A DNA stretch of 29,371 nucleotides from DATMBL01 sp050735975 (lineage in GTDB: Bacteria; Desulfobacterota; Binatia; UBA9968): positions 1 through 29,371 of the forward strand of contig JBOHVS010000158.1 in NCBI GenBank assembly GCA_050735975.1, given 5' to 3'. Below are positions 1 to 8,552 of this stretch, piece after piece. A model generated the notes under the pieces. The model worked only from the letters and a program-made list of their open reading frames with translations. It searched no databases and was not told where the DNA came from. A program made the position numbers and the translations under genes. The stretch's first letter is position 1, and each line of letters opens with the position of its first letter.

Positions 1-1
1 A

Positions 2-15
2 TCTGACCTCTGGCT
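2..15 (+). repeat. Word repeat upstream of hslV (TCTGACC family)
   Basis: TCTGACCTCTGGCT lies directly before the hslV start codon. It is the reverse complement of the RGTCAGA words seen in later gaps (728-745, 5323-5347, 10312-10352) and nearly equals 806-821. The element is cut by the window start, so its full size is unknown. Confidence 0.6.
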
Positions 16-20
16 ACGCC

Positions 21-551
21 ATGTTTCACGGTACCACCATATTGGGGATTCGGCACGGCGGAAAGGTCGTCGTGGTCGGCGATGGACAGGTCAGTCTTGG
101 CCAGACCGTGATGAAGCGCAGCGCCCGCAAGGTGCGCAAGCTGCATCATGATCGCGTCATTGCCGGTTTTGCCGGCGCTACCGCGGACGCCTTCACCCTT
201 TTCGAGAAATTCGAAGCGAAGCTGGAGCAATTCAATGGCAACCTCAAGCGCGCCGCCGTAGAGCTGGCCAAGGATTGGCGCACGGATCGGGTGCTGCGCC
301 GGCTGGAAGCGCTGCTGGTCGTGGCCGACAGCAGCGATTTGCTCGTGATCTCGGGAAGCGGCGACGTAGTGGAGCCGGACGACGGCCTGGTTGCCATCGG
401 CTCCGGCGGAAACTTTGCGCTGGTGGCGGCGCGGGTGCTGATCAAGCACACACAGCTGGATGCCCGCACGATCGCCGAAGAGGCCATGCGGGTGGCCGCA
501 GAGATTTGCGTGTATACGAACGACCAGCTCACGTTCGAGGAACTACCTTAG
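21..551 (+). CDS. hslV: ATP-dependent protease proteolytic subunit HslV
   Basis: HslV is the peptidase of the two-component HslVU (ClpYQ) protease and forms a cytoplasmic double hexamer related to proteasome beta subunits. The 176-residue product has the family's usual length. Residues 5-7 are TTI just after MFHG, so removal of the first four residues would expose Thr5 as the N-terminal nucleophile. The conserved GDGQVSLGQ stretch follows at 20-28, and GSGGNFA lies near residue 128. No clear ribosome-binding site is visible before ATG 21, because word-repeat DNA abuts it. The partner ATPase hslU follows 350 bp downstream, an unusually wide gap for this pair, filled with repeats. The assignment is secure. 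Confidence 0.97.
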   Translation: MFHGTTILGIRHGGKVVVVGDGQVSLGQTVMKRSARKVRKLHHDRVIAGFAGATADAFTLFEKFEAKLEQFNGNLKRAAVELAKDWRTDRVLRRLEALLVVADSSDLLVISGSGDVVEPDDGLVAIGSGGNFALVAARVLIKHTQLDARTIAEEAMRVAAEICVYTNDQLTFEELP

Positions 552-883
552 GCTGCCGAAAGAGCATGGAGCAAGGAGCAGGGAGCCAAGCGCTGAGAGC
601 AAAGGCAATTCGAAGTTCGAGGTTCGAAGTTCGAAGCGCGAAGAGCAAAGAGCGGGGAGCAGGAAGTCGGAGGGCTGAGGCTAAGGCTTAGATCGAGCTA
701 AACCTTAACATAAACCTCAACCTGCTTCAGAGGTCAGAGGTCAGACGGAAAATTCGAAATTCGCAATCCGCGATGCCCTTGTTCTTGCCGACATCTGACG
801 TCTGATTTCTGACCTCTGGCTCCATGCTCCATGCTCCATGCTTTCTCCTCTAAGGAAAGATTGCATTTCCTGGCGAACTTGCT
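552..883. repeat. Intergenic block of 7-nt and 6-nt word repeats (hslV-hslU gap)
   Basis: This gap holds no convincing gene. It is built from short tandem words. GAGCATG, GAGCAAG and GAGCAGG run from 562. TTCGAAG, TTCGAGG, TTCGAAG and TTCGAAG run from 609, and the 7-nt register continues with CGCGAAG, AGCAAAG and AGCGGGG to 657. An AACCTN hexamer block occupies 701-724. RGTCAGA words at 728-745 face their complements at 793-819, with an 11-bp perfect match CAGAGGTCAGA/TCTGACCTCTG. The GAGCATG words at 562 face GCTCCATG words at 819-841. The whole block is therefore a nested imperfect inverted repeat. Confidence 0.85.
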
Positions 884-901
884 AGGAGTTATGCTACTCC
901 C

Positions 902-2293
902 ATGAAGGATACTCGAAACATAAGCTTGTCTGAGTCAAGACAAATCTCCTCCGCGCCGGTCATGACACCGCGCGAAATCGTCTCCGAGCTCGACCGCTAT
1001 ATCGTCGGTCAAAGAGACGCCAAACGCGCCGTCGCGATCGCGCTCCGCAACCGTTGGCGGCGCCAACAGGTCTCTGACGACCTGAGGGAAGAAATCGTCC
1101 CGAAAAATATTATCATGATCGGCCCGACGGGCGTCGGAAAAACCGAGATCTCGCGCCGTCTTGCCAAGCTGGCGCAAGCTCCGTTCATCAAGGTCGAGGC
1201 TTCCAAGTTCACCGAAGTCGGCTACGTCGGGCGCGACGTGGAGTCGATCATCCGGGATTTGACCGACCTCTCGGTCAACATGGTCAAGGAAGAAGAAAAG
1301 CAGAAAGTCGAGATCAAAGCCCGCGACGTTGCCGAAGAACGAATTCTCGACCTGCTCTTGCCGCCGGCTTCGTCGACAACCATCGACGGCGAGAGCATCG
1401 ATGCGGCGCGCGTTCAGGGGACGCGCGACAAACTCAAGAAAATGCTTCGCGAAGGCAAGATGGACGAGCGTTTCGTTGAAATCGAGATGAGTCAATCCGC
1501 CATGCCGATGATCGAAGTGCTGACGCCGCAGGGGATGGAAGGGATGGAATTCAATCTCAAAGAGATGTTTTCCAATCTGATGCCCAAGAGGACAAAGAAA
1601 AAGACGGTCAAGATTCCCGAGGCGATGGAAATCTTGACCCAGGAGGAAGCCGCCAAGCTGGTCGATATGGATAAGGTTATCGGCGAAGCGGTTCGCCGCG
1701 TTGAACAGTCGGGGATCGTCTTCCTGGACGAAATCGACAAGATCGCCGGCCGCGAGTCCGCCCATGGACCCGACGTTTCGCGCGGCGGTGTGCAGCGCGA
1801 CCTATTGCCGATCGTCGAAGGCTCGACGGTCAATACCAAGTACGGCCTGGTCAAAACGGACCACATTCTGTTTGTCGCTTCGGGGGCCTTTCATGCCGCC
1901 AAGCCCTCGGATCTGATCCCGGAGTTTCAGGGTCGCTTTCCGATTCGCGTCGAGCTGAACTCCTTAGGCCAGGAGGACTTCGTCCGGATCTTGTCCGAGC
2001 CCAAGAACGCGCTGCTAAAGCAGTACGCCGCGCTATTGGACACCGAAGGGGTGCACCTGAAGTTCGGCGAAGACGCCATTGTTGAGATTGCCCGGATTGC
2101 GGCGGACGTGAACGAGCGAACCGAGAACATCGGCGCCCGGCGGCTGCACACAGTTTTGGAAAGACTCCTGGACGATGTGTCTTTTTCGGCTCCGGAGATG
2201 CAAGGGAAAGAGATCACTATTGACGCCCAGTACGTTCGGGATCGTCTCGCCCCCATCTTGAAGAACGAGGACCTCTCGCGCTATATCCTCTGA
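902..2293 (+). CDS. hslU: ATP-dependent protease ATPase subunit HslU
   Basis: HslU is the AAA+ unfoldase that feeds substrates to HslV. Visible features in order are the N-terminal YIVGQ segment (33-37), Walker A GPTGVGKT (74-81), the pore-loop motif GYVGRD (107-112), a variable intermediate domain (about 115-240), Walker B IVFLDEIDK (272-280) and the sensor-2 region GARRLH (411-416). The C-terminus EDLSRYIL matches the family's conserved tail that docks into HslV. Length, 463 residues, is slightly above the usual value because of about 20 extra N-terminal residues. ATG 902 has AGGAG at 884-888, somewhat far; ATG 962 would give the more usual N-terminus but has no Shine-Dalgarno sequence, so I keep 902. 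argB follows 18 bp after the stop. Confidence 0.97.
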   Translation: MKDTRNISLSESRQISSAPVMTPREIVSELDRYIVGQRDAKRAVAIALRNRWRRQQVSDDLREEIVPKNIIMIGPTGVGKTEISRRLAKLAQAPFIKVEASKFTEVGYVGRDVESIIRDLTDLSVNMVKEEEKQKVEIKARDVAEERILDLLLPPASSTTIDGESIDAARVQGTRDKLKKMLREGKMDERFVEIEMSQSAMPMIEVLTPQGMEGMEFNLKEMFSNLMPKRTKKKTVKIPEAMEILTQEEAAKLVDMDKVIGEAVRRVEQSGIVFLDEIDKIAGRESAHGPDVSRGGVQRDLLPIVEGSTVNTKYGLVKTDHILFVASGAFHAAKPSDLIPEFQGRFPIRVELNSLGQEDFVRILSEPKNALLKQYAALLDTEGVHLKFGEDAIVEIARIAADVNERTENIGARRLHTVLERLLDDVSFSAPEMQGKEITIDAQYVRDRLAPILKNEDLSRYIL

Positions 2294-2311
2294 TCTGAGG
2301 CCCGTCCCCCA

Positions 2312-3193
2312 ATGGAAAACTTCATCAGCAAGGCTGAAGTGTTGATGGAGGCGCTCCCTTATATTCGGCGCTTCTACGGCAAGACGTTTGTCATCAAATA
2401 TGGCGGCAACGCCATGATTGACGAAGACTTGAAGGCCAGCTTTGCCCAGGACATCGTGCTTCTCAAGTACGTAGGCATCAACCCGGTCGTGGTCCATGGC
2501 GGCGGCCCGCAGATCGACGAGATGCTCGAGAAAATGGGCATCACCAGCCGGTTCGTGCGCGGCATGAGAATCACCGACCAGCAGACGCTCGATATCGTCG
2601 AAATGGTCCTCATCGGCAAGGTCAACAAGGGGATCGTCACTCTCATCAACCAACACGGCGGAATGGCGGTCGGCCTGAGCGGCAAGGACGGCGGGCTCAT
2701 CCTCGCGCGCAAAATGAACGTCACCGTATCGGAAAACGGCGAGCCGACGGAAACCATCGATATCGGCATGGTCGGCGAAATCATCGGCATCAATCCGCTC
2801 GTGATCGATTCGTTGGACGAAAACAAATTTATACCGGTCATCGCCCCGGTCGGCGTCGGGCGAGATGGAGAGACCTACAACATCAACGCCGATTTCGTTG
2901 CCGGGGAGATAGCGGAAGCGCTGCACGCTGAAAAGCTCATTCTCATGACCGACGTTGCGGCTGTGAAAGATAAGAAGGGCGAGCTTCTAAGCACCCTGAA
3001 GGTCAACCAGGCGCGCAAGATGATCGAGGAAGGCGTGATCGCTTCCGGCATGATTCCGAAAGTCGAATGTTGCATGGAGGCGCTGAAAGGCGGGGTGGAG
3101 AAAACCCATATTATCGACGGCCGGGTAAAACACGCGGTGCTACTGGAAATTTTTACCAAAGAAGGAGTGGGGACCGAGGTGGTGAGGAAATAA
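2312..3193 (+). CDS. argB: Acetylglutamate kinase
   Basis: ArgB phosphorylates N-acetylglutamate with ATP, the second step of arginine synthesis. The amino-acid-kinase fold is shown by the N-terminal glycine loop KYGGNAM (29-35), the substrate loop VHGGGPQI (61-68), and the NINADFVAGEIAEAL stretch (190-204) followed by the nucleotide-binding LILMTDV. Length, 293 residues, is normal. The N-terminal helix before the glycine loop (about residues 1-24) resembles that of arginine-inhibited enzymes, so feedback control by arginine is possible; this is inference. It sits 18 bp after hslU and directly before argD, probably in one transcript. Confidence 0.97.
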   Translation: MENFISKAEVLMEALPYIRRFYGKTFVIKYGGNAMIDEDLKASFAQDIVLLKYVGINPVVVHGGGPQIDEMLEKMGITSRFVRGMRITDQQTLDIVEMVLIGKVNKGIVTLINQHGGMAVGLSGKDGGLILARKMNVTVSENGEPTETIDIGMVGEIIGINPLVIDSLDENKFIPVIAPVGVGRDGETYNINADFVAGEIAEALHAEKLILMTDVAAVKDKKGELLSTLKVNQARKMIEEGVIASGMIPKVECCMEALKGGVEKTHIIDGRVKHAVLLEIFTKEGVGTEVVRK

Positions 3194-3196
3194 TTG

Positions 3197-4387
3197 ATGA
3201 AGAATCGCGATGTCGCCAAACTCACGGACAAGTATGTCACTCAAACCTACGCGCGTTATCCGATTGCGCTCGTGCGCGGCAAAGGGACGCGGGTTTGGGA
3301 CGCGGACGGCAAAGAATACCTCGACCTCTTGGCGGGAATCGCAGTCAACAGCCTGGGCCACTGCCATCCGGCGGTGGTTCGCGCGATCCAGCAGCAGTCG
3401 CGCAGGCTGTTGCATGTGTCCAACCTGTATCACATTCCAGCGCAGTCGGAGCTCGCGCGGGAGCTTTGCCGGCGCTCCTTTGCGGACCGCGTTTTCTTTT
3501 GCAACAGCGGAGCCGAGGCCAACGAGGCCGCAATCAAGCTGGCGCGCCGTTACGGCGGCGCGCACCGGGGCGGCAGATATGAAATTCTCACCGCGCATAA
3601 TTCATTTCATGGACGCACCCTGGCGACCCTGACCGCCACGGGCCAGGAGAAAGTGAGAGCTGGATACGACCCCTTGCCGGATGGCTTCCGGCAAATCCCT
3701 TACAATGATTTAGGCGCCGCCGAGGATGCCATCGACGACCGGAAAACCGTAGGAATCCTCATCGAGCCCATCCAGGGCGAAGGGGGCATCAATGTTCCCG
3801 ATATGGACTATATGCGCGGCCTGCGCGAGCTTTGCGACCGCCGCGGGTTGCTGCTGATCTTCGATGAAGTCCAGACCGGGATGGGGCGCACCGGCAAACT
3901 CTTCGGTTACGAGCATTTTGGCGTCCAGCCGGACATTATGACCCTGGCGAAGGCTCTCGGCGGCGGCCTGCCGTTGGGAGCGATGCTCGCGCGTGAAGAG
4001 GTAGCGAAAAGTTTCGTGCCCGGCAGTCATGCTTCGACCTTCGGCGGCAATCCGCTAGTCTGCAGTGTCGGGTTAGCGGTGATGAAAACGCTGCTCGAGG
4101 GCGGGGTTCTCAAAAACTGCGTCGCCATGAGCAAGGTCTTCGTACAGGGTCTGGAGAAATTAAAGAGCCGCTTTTCCTTCGTGCGCGGTATTCGCGGCAA
4201 AGGGCTCATTCTTGGGCTCGAGCTCGAAATTGAGGGCGCCAAGATCGTCGAAGCATGCATGCGAGAGGGGCTGTTGCTCAACTGCACGGCCTATAAAGTT
4301 CTGCGCTTCGTTCCGCCGTTGACGGTCAAAAAAAACGACATCGAGCGTGGGTTGGCCATCTTGGAAAAGGTCCTGGCCGCGCAGTAG
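3197..4387 (+). CDS. argD: Acetylornithine aminotransferase
   Basis: ArgD is a PLP enzyme of aminotransferase class III that converts N-acetylglutamate semialdehyde to N-acetylornithine; relatives also act on succinyl-DAP. Visible motifs are NSGAEANEAAIK (about 103-114), FDEVQTGMGRTG (about 222-233) and the PLP lysine in TLAKALGGGLP (Lys252 counting from ATG 3197). Length is about 396 residues, as usual. The TTG at 3194 directly follows the argB stop, but GAGG at 3184-3187 is well spaced from ATG 3197, so I chose the latter. Only 3 bp separate argB and argD, which indicates co-transcription. If this enzyme is bifunctional it could also serve the dap branch downstream; the sequence does not decide this. 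Confidence 0.96.
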   Translation: MKNRDVAKLTDKYVTQTYARYPIALVRGKGTRVWDADGKEYLDLLAGIAVNSLGHCHPAVVRAIQQQSRRLLHVSNLYHIPAQSELARELCRRSFADRVFFCNSGAEANEAAIKLARRYGGAHRGGRYEILTAHNSFHGRTLATLTATGQEKVRAGYDPLPDGFRQIPYNDLGAAEDAIDDRKTVGILIEPIQGEGGINVPDMDYMRGLRELCDRRGLLLIFDEVQTGMGRTGKLFGYEHFGVQPDIMTLAKALGGGLPLGAMLAREEVAKSFVPGSHASTFGGNPLVCSVGLAVMKTLLEGGVLKNCVAMSKVFVQGLEKLKSRFSFVRGIRGKGLILGLELEIEGAKIVEACMREGLLLNCTAYKVLRFVPPLTVKKNDIERGLAILEKVLAAQ

Positions 4388-4396
4388 CGAGCGGGC

Positions 4397-5314
4397 ATGG
4401 CAAAACGGGATTTTTTAAATCTCAGGGACCTCAGCCGGGACGAGCTGGAGGGAATATTTACCCTTGCGCGCGACCTAAAAAAGAAGCAGCAGCGCGGTAT
4501 TCTTCATCCGCTTTTAGCGCACAGATGTCTGGCGATGATTTTCGAAAAGCCGAGCTTGCGCACCCGGGTGACTTTCGAGGCCGGTATGGTGCAACTGGGA
4601 GGTCATGCGGTATTTCTGGGGCCGGATGAAATTCAGCTTGGCGTGCGCGAGACTCCGGCGGATGTGGCGCGAAGCCTCAGCCGCTGGGTAGACATCATTA
4701 CGGTCCGAACTTTTGCTCAGGGAACATTGGAGGAAATTGCTCGCCATGCCTCTGTGCCGGTGATCAACGCGCTGACCGATCTTTCCCATCCCTGCCAGGT
4801 GCTAGCCGATTGTCTCACGCTTTTAGAGCGCAAAGGAAACCTGGATCGCTTGAAGGTGGCCTATGTCGGCGACGGCAACAACATGGTCAATTCCTGGATG
4901 GAAGCGGCGGAAAGGTTTTCCCTCACGTTTGCGATCGCATGCCCGAAGGGATACGAGCCCGACGGCCGTGTCGAAAGCGACGCTCGACGCGCGGGCGCCC
5001 GGATTACGGTGACCGATTCCGTCGAAGAGGCGGTTAGGGGCGCGGACGCGGTATATACCGATGTCTGGGCCAGTATGGGGCAGGAGGAGGAAGCCAAGTC
5101 CCGCGCCCAGATCTTTTCTCACTATCAGGTGAATGAGCGCGTGGTGGAAATGGCGAAAGGGGACGCGGTCGTGATGCACTGTCTTCCCGCTCACCGTGGC
5201 CAAGAGATTACTGACGAAGTCCTCGAAGGCCCGCAGTGTGTTGCTTTTGACCAGGCCGAAAACCGGCTCCACGTGCAGAAGGCGGTGATGGTCTGGCTGG
5301 TCAACGGCTTCTAG
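4397..5314 (+). CDS. argF: Ornithine carbamoyltransferase
   Basis: ArgF joins ornithine and carbamoyl phosphate to give citrulline. The carbamoyl-phosphate loop SLRTR is at 53-57, HPCQ at 131-134, the ornithine-side motif DVWASMG at 222-228 and the catalytic HCLPAHRG at 261-268. Length is 305 residues, typical for anabolic enzymes. The gene starts 9 bp after argD; its ribosome-binding site is weak (GAGCGGG just upstream). After its stop the operon is interrupted by about 310 bp of repeat DNA before argG. Confidence 0.97.
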   Translation: MAKRDFLNLRDLSRDELEGIFTLARDLKKKQQRGILHPLLAHRCLAMIFEKPSLRTRVTFEAGMVQLGGHAVFLGPDEIQLGVRETPADVARSLSRWVDIITVRTFAQGTLEEIARHASVPVINALTDLSHPCQVLADCLTLLERKGNLDRLKVAYVGDGNNMVNSWMEAAERFSLTFAIACPKGYEPDGRVESDARRAGARITVTDSVEEAVRGADAVYTDVWASMGQEEEAKSRAQIFSHYQVNERVVEMAKGDAVVMHCLPAHRGQEITDEVLEGPQCVAFDQAENRLHVQKAVMVWLVNGF

Positions 5315-5612
5315 GGCAGAAGACAGAGGTCAGAGGTCAGAGGTCAGTAAGAGCATGGAGCATGGAGCCGGAGGTCAGCGGTCAGAAGTCAGAAGTCGGA
5401 AGACCCAAGAAGCCAGAGAGCATGGAGCAAGGAGCCAGAAGTCAGGGACCAACACCTAATACCCCAACACCTAAGACCCACCAGAGAGCATGGAGCAGGT
5501 GGCGGAGCAATTCGAAGTTCGAGGTTCGATGTTGGAAGCGCTAAGAGCTAAAGCGGGAACCGGAAGGCTTAGATCGAGCTCAACCTTAACCTAAACCTCA
5601 ACCTGCCCCGTA
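5315..5612. repeat. Intergenic word-repeat block (argF-argG gap)
   Basis: No gene is visible. AGGTCAG words run at 5323-5347, GAGCATG words at 5351-5368, RGTCAGA words again at 5370-5400, and a second GAGCATG/GAGCAAG run at 5418-5435 that is identical over 18 nt to 562-579. CCAACACCTAA occurs twice near 5448-5475. The block from 5508 repeats the hslV-hslU gap closely: 22 identical bases of the TTCGARG array (5508-5529 versus 606-627), then AAGGCTTAGATCGAGCT (5564-5580 versus 683-699), then a perfect four-unit AACCTN block at 5582-5605. It ends 22 bp before the argG start. Confidence 0.85.
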
Positions 5613-5627
5613 GGGGACGATCAACAA

Positions 5628-6830
5628 GTGAATGTCAAAAAGGTGGTGCTTGCTTATTCCGGCGGGCTGGACACCTCGGTCATTTTGCGCTGGCTCAAGG
5701 AACAATATGATTGCGAGGTCATCGCTTTCTGCGCCGATCTCGGCCAAGGAGACGACCTTCGAGAGGTCAAGCGCAAGGCGATCAAGACCGGCGCGAGCAA
5801 AGCCATTATCGGTGATCTGCGCGAGGAATTCGTAAAAGACTACGTTTTCCCGATGCTGCGGGCGAACGCCGTCTATGAAGGGACGTACCTGCTTGGAACG
5901 TCCATCGCTCGTCCCCTGATCGCTAAAGCTCAGATCGACGTTGCCGCCAAGGAGCGAGCGGACGCGGTGTCCCACGGCGCCACCGGCAAGGGTAACGATC
6001 AGGTGCGTTTTGAGCTGACCTATTATTCCTTGAAGCCGGGAATCAAAGTGATCGCGCCATGGAGGCTCTGGGATTTGAATTCGCGGAGCTCGCTCATTTC
6101 TTACGCGCGGAAGCACGCGATTCCGGTGCCGGTGACCAAAGCGCGCCCCTATAGCACCGACCGGAATATTTTTCATATCAGCTACGAAGGCGGCATTCTG
6201 GAAGATCCGTGGAAAGAGCCGCCGGCCGATATGTTTGTTTGGTGCCGGGCCGTGGAGAAGGCGCCCAACCGGCCGGAATACATCGAAGTCGATTATCGAC
6301 GCGGTGATCCGGTCGCGGTAAACGGCCGGGCGCTATCTCCGGCGCGGCTGCTGGCGAAGCTCAACGAATCGGGCGCCAAGCACGGCATCGGCCGGGTTGA
6401 CGTGGTCGAAAACCGCTACGTCGGTATGAAGTCGCGGGGTGTTTACGAGACGCCGGGGGGCACGATCCTTCATGCCGCGCACCGCGCTCTCGAGTCCATC
6501 ACCATGGACCGCGAGGTATTGCGGTTGCGGGATTCCCTGGTTCCGCGTTACGCGGAGATGATTTATTACGGCTACTGGTTCGCGCCGGAGCGCGAGGTTT
6601 TGCAAAAAACGGTTGACGCTGCGCAGAACAACGTTACCGGCCGGGTAAGGCTGAAACTTTACAAGGGAAACGTCATTGTGGCGGGCCGCAAGTCCGACAG
6701 TTCGTTGTACGATCCTGATGTGGCGACTTTTGAAGAAGACGAAGTCTACCACCAGGGGGACGCCGACGGCTTCATACGTCTGAATGCCCTTCGGCTCCGG
6801 CTTCGTCGTTTGAGCCGAGCCACGCGCTAA
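5628..6830 (+). CDS. argG: Argininosuccinate synthase
   Basis: ArgG condenses citrulline and aspartate with ATP. The PP-loop AYSGGLDTSV lies at 9-18 and the citrulline/aspartate-binding SHGATGKGNDQVRFE at 115-129. The 400-residue length is normal. The start is GTG 5628, supported by TAGGGGA at 5611-5617 about 10 bp upstream; the N-terminus MNVKKVVLAYSGG fits the family. The gene is preceded by a word-repeat block that reaches almost to the ribosome-binding site and is followed by an A/T-rich inverted repeat before argH. Confidence 0.97.
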   Translation: MNVKKVVLAYSGGLDTSVILRWLKEQYDCEVIAFCADLGQGDDLREVKRKAIKTGASKAIIGDLREEFVKDYVFPMLRANAVYEGTYLLGTSIARPLIAKAQIDVAAKERADAVSHGATGKGNDQVRFELTYYSLKPGIKVIAPWRLWDLNSRSSLISYARKHAIPVPVTKARPYSTDRNIFHISYEGGILEDPWKEPPADMFVWCRAVEKAPNRPEYIEVDYRRGDPVAVNGRALSPARLLAKLNESGAKHGIGRVDVVENRYVGMKSRGVYETPGGTILHAAHRALESITMDREVLRLRDSLVPRYAEMIYYGYWFAPEREVLQKTVDAAQNNVTGRVRLKLYKGNVIVAGRKSDSSLYDPDVATFEEDEVYHQGDADGFIRLNALRLRLRRLSRATR

Positions 6831-6848
6831 CGATTCGAATGCAAAGGG

Positions 6849-6948
6849 CAAATTGAAAATTGCAAAATGCAGAATGAAAAATGAAGTTCAGTAGTTTCAA
6901 TGACTTAAACTTTAACTTTTGCACTTTGCAATTTTCATTTTGCAATGC
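6849..6948. repeat. A/T-rich inverted repeat of NTGCAAA-type words
   Basis: The argG-argH gap is almost entirely an imperfect inverted repeat. GAAAATTGCAAAATGCAGAA near 6855-6874 pairs with CTTTTGCACTTTGCAATTTTC at 6916-6936, with about 18 of 21 matches, around a short loop. A second member of this family lies at 20765-20877. The right arm runs into the region of the argH start. Confidence 0.75.
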
Positions 6949-6965
6949 GAAGGCGGGCAGCAAGG

Positions 6966-8339
6966 GTGGCTAGGGGCCAAAAGCTTTGGGCCGGCCGGTT
7001 CGTTGACGGAACAGCCGATTCCGTAGAAGCGTTTACCGCTTCGATCGATGTCGACCGCCGGCTCTACCGGCATGACATTGCCGGGAGCATCGCGCACGCC
7101 AAGATGTTGGGTCGCCGGCGGATCATCCCGTCCCGCGATGCGCAAAAGATCGTGCGGGGGCTGAAGGCGGTCCAGCGAGAGATTGAGAGCGGCGCCTTCA
7201 AGTTCTCGCTGGCCGATGAAGACATCCACATGAACATCGAGCGCCGGCTGACGGAAAAGATCGGCAGCGCCGGCGGAAAATTGCACACCGCGCGCAGCCG
7301 CAACGACCAGGTAGCGCTCGATATGCGTTTGTTCCTGCGCGAAGAGATCACCGTCATTATCGGAGCCTTAAGCGCGCTCGGACGGGAGCTGGCTCGGGCG
7401 GCGAAGCGCCAGCTTGACGTCATCATGCCCGGATATACCCATCTGCAGCGCGCCCAGCCGGTGCTCCTTTCTCATCATCTGCTCGCTTACTTCGATATGT
7501 TCGAGCGCGACAGCGAGCGATTCGCCGGCTGCCTCGAGAGGGTGAACGTGCTGCCTCTGGGTTCAGGGGCCCTGGCCGGCACGAGCTTCCCGATAGATCG
7601 GGCCTATGTGGCAAAACTGCTCGGCTTTCCGCGCATATCGAAAAACAGCATCGATGCGGTGAGCGACCGCGATTTCGTGCTGGAGTTTCTCTCGGTGTCG
7701 GCGATCCTGTTTGTTCATCTGAGTCGCCTCGCGGAGGAGATGGTGCTATGGTCCAGTCAAGAGTTCGGGTTTCTCGAGCTGCCGGATCGCTATTGCACGG
7801 GGAGTTCGATGATGCCGCAAAAGAAAAATCCGGATGTGCCGGAGCTGGTGCGCGGCAAGACCGGACGGGTGTTCGGCCATCTCGGCGCTTTGCTCACGGT
7901 GATGAAAGGGCTGCCGCTGGCGTATAACCGCGATCTGCAGGAGGATAAGATCCCTCTGTTCGATACCGTGGACACCGTGAAGGCATGCGTCGCCATCATG
8001 AGCGAGCTGGTGCGCGGGATGAAAGTCCGAAGAGAAAAGATGCTGAGCGCGGTTCAAGACGGTTTCATGAACGCAACCGACCTGGCCGACTATCTGGTCG
8101 GGCGTGGCGTGCCTTTTCGGTCCGCTCACGCAGTGGCGGGGAGAATCGTTCAGCATTGCCTTGCGCAAAGCCGGCGAATCGAAGATCTGGCGCTGCCGGA
8201 GCTCAAGCGATTTTCCACCAAGATCGAAAAGGATATCTATCGATATCTTTCGCCTGAGGCGGCGGTTCAGCGCCGCCGAGCGCTTGGTGGGACGGCCAGG
8301 GCCAATGTCCTGCGGCGCCTGAAGGACTTGAGAGTATAA
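6966..8339 (+). CDS. argH: Argininosuccinate lyase
   Basis: ArgH splits argininosuccinate into arginine and fumarate, the last arginine step. It belongs to the fumarase/aspartase superfamily. Counting from GTG 6966, HTARSRNDQ is at 107-115, the catalytic-base region GYTHLQRAQP around His159, and the signature GSSMMPQKKNPD at 279-290. Length is about 457 residues. Start choice: GTG 6966 gives MARGQKLWAGRF, which matches the family N-terminus, with AGGCGGG at 6951-6957 upstream. ATG 6945 in the same frame lies inside the preceding inverted repeat, has no ribosome-binding site and adds seven mostly basic residues, so it is less likely. Confidence 0.95.
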   Translation: MARGQKLWAGRFVDGTADSVEAFTASIDVDRRLYRHDIAGSIAHAKMLGRRRIIPSRDAQKIVRGLKAVQREIESGAFKFSLADEDIHMNIERRLTEKIGSAGGKLHTARSRNDQVALDMRLFLREEITVIIGALSALGRELARAAKRQLDVIMPGYTHLQRAQPVLLSHHLLAYFDMFERDSERFAGCLERVNVLPLGSGALAGTSFPIDRAYVAKLLGFPRISKNSIDAVSDRDFVLEFLSVSAILFVHLSRLAEEMVLWSSQEFGFLELPDRYCTGSSMMPQKKNPDVPELVRGKTGRVFGHLGALLTVMKGLPLAYNRDLQEDKIPLFDTVDTVKACVAIMSELVRGMKVRREKMLSAVQDGFMNATDLADYLVGRGVPFRSAHAVAGRIVQHCLAQSRRIEDLALPELKRFSTKIEKDIYRYLSPEAAVQRRRALGGTARANVLRRLKDLRV

Positions 8340-8552
8340 TAGCGCGGCGAAGCCGCAAGCAAAAAAGAAAAACACTTTTACCACGAAGGACACGAAGAGC
8401 ACGAAGTTTATAATCAAAAACATCCGACCCCTTCGTGGCCTTCGTGATCTTCGTGGTGAGAATATCTTTCGTCAAGTGCTGCATCCATGATGAATAAATG
8501 TCAAAAACATTTGCGCAAGGTGCGAAAACTTTTAAGTAGAGTAGCAGAATAG
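8340..8552. repeat. Inverted repeat of 9-nt CACGAAGNN words
   Basis: The left arm (8380-8406) is a run of CACGAAGGA, CACGAAGAG and CACGAAG. The right arm (8431-8458) holds the complement as CTTCGTGG, CTTCGTGAT and CTTCGTGGTG words. The arms could form a roughly 27-bp imperfect stem with a loop near 24 nt. GCGGC-GAA-GCCGC at 8344-8356 is a separate small hairpin. The rest of the gap (8460-8552) shows only a weak approach to the next gene, GTAGAGTAGCAG near 8536. No clear promoter was seen. Confidence 0.8.

Noticed and set aside
275..691. Plus-strand frame spanning the end of hslV and the repeat gap
   Set aside because: It is out of frame with hslV and its second half encodes only the periodic words (SRFEVRSAKSKERG-like), an artefact of repeats.
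552..890. CRISPR array in the repeat-rich gaps
   Set aside because: The repeats are contiguous 6-9 nt words without unique spacers of constant length, and there are no cas genes.
935..1765. 276-codon minus-strand frame inside hslU
   Set aside because: Complete overlap with the conserved HslU domains and no family resemblance of its own.
2033..2926. Long open frame on the minus strand (297 codons) over hslU and argB
   Set aside because: It lies entirely antisense to two clearly identified genes, has a composition typical of a shadow frame in GC-rich coding DNA, and shows no recognisable domain.
8344..8366. Intrinsic terminator after argH (GCGGC-GAA-GCCGC)
   Set aside because: The hairpin is followed by an A-run, not a T-run, on the transcribed strand.
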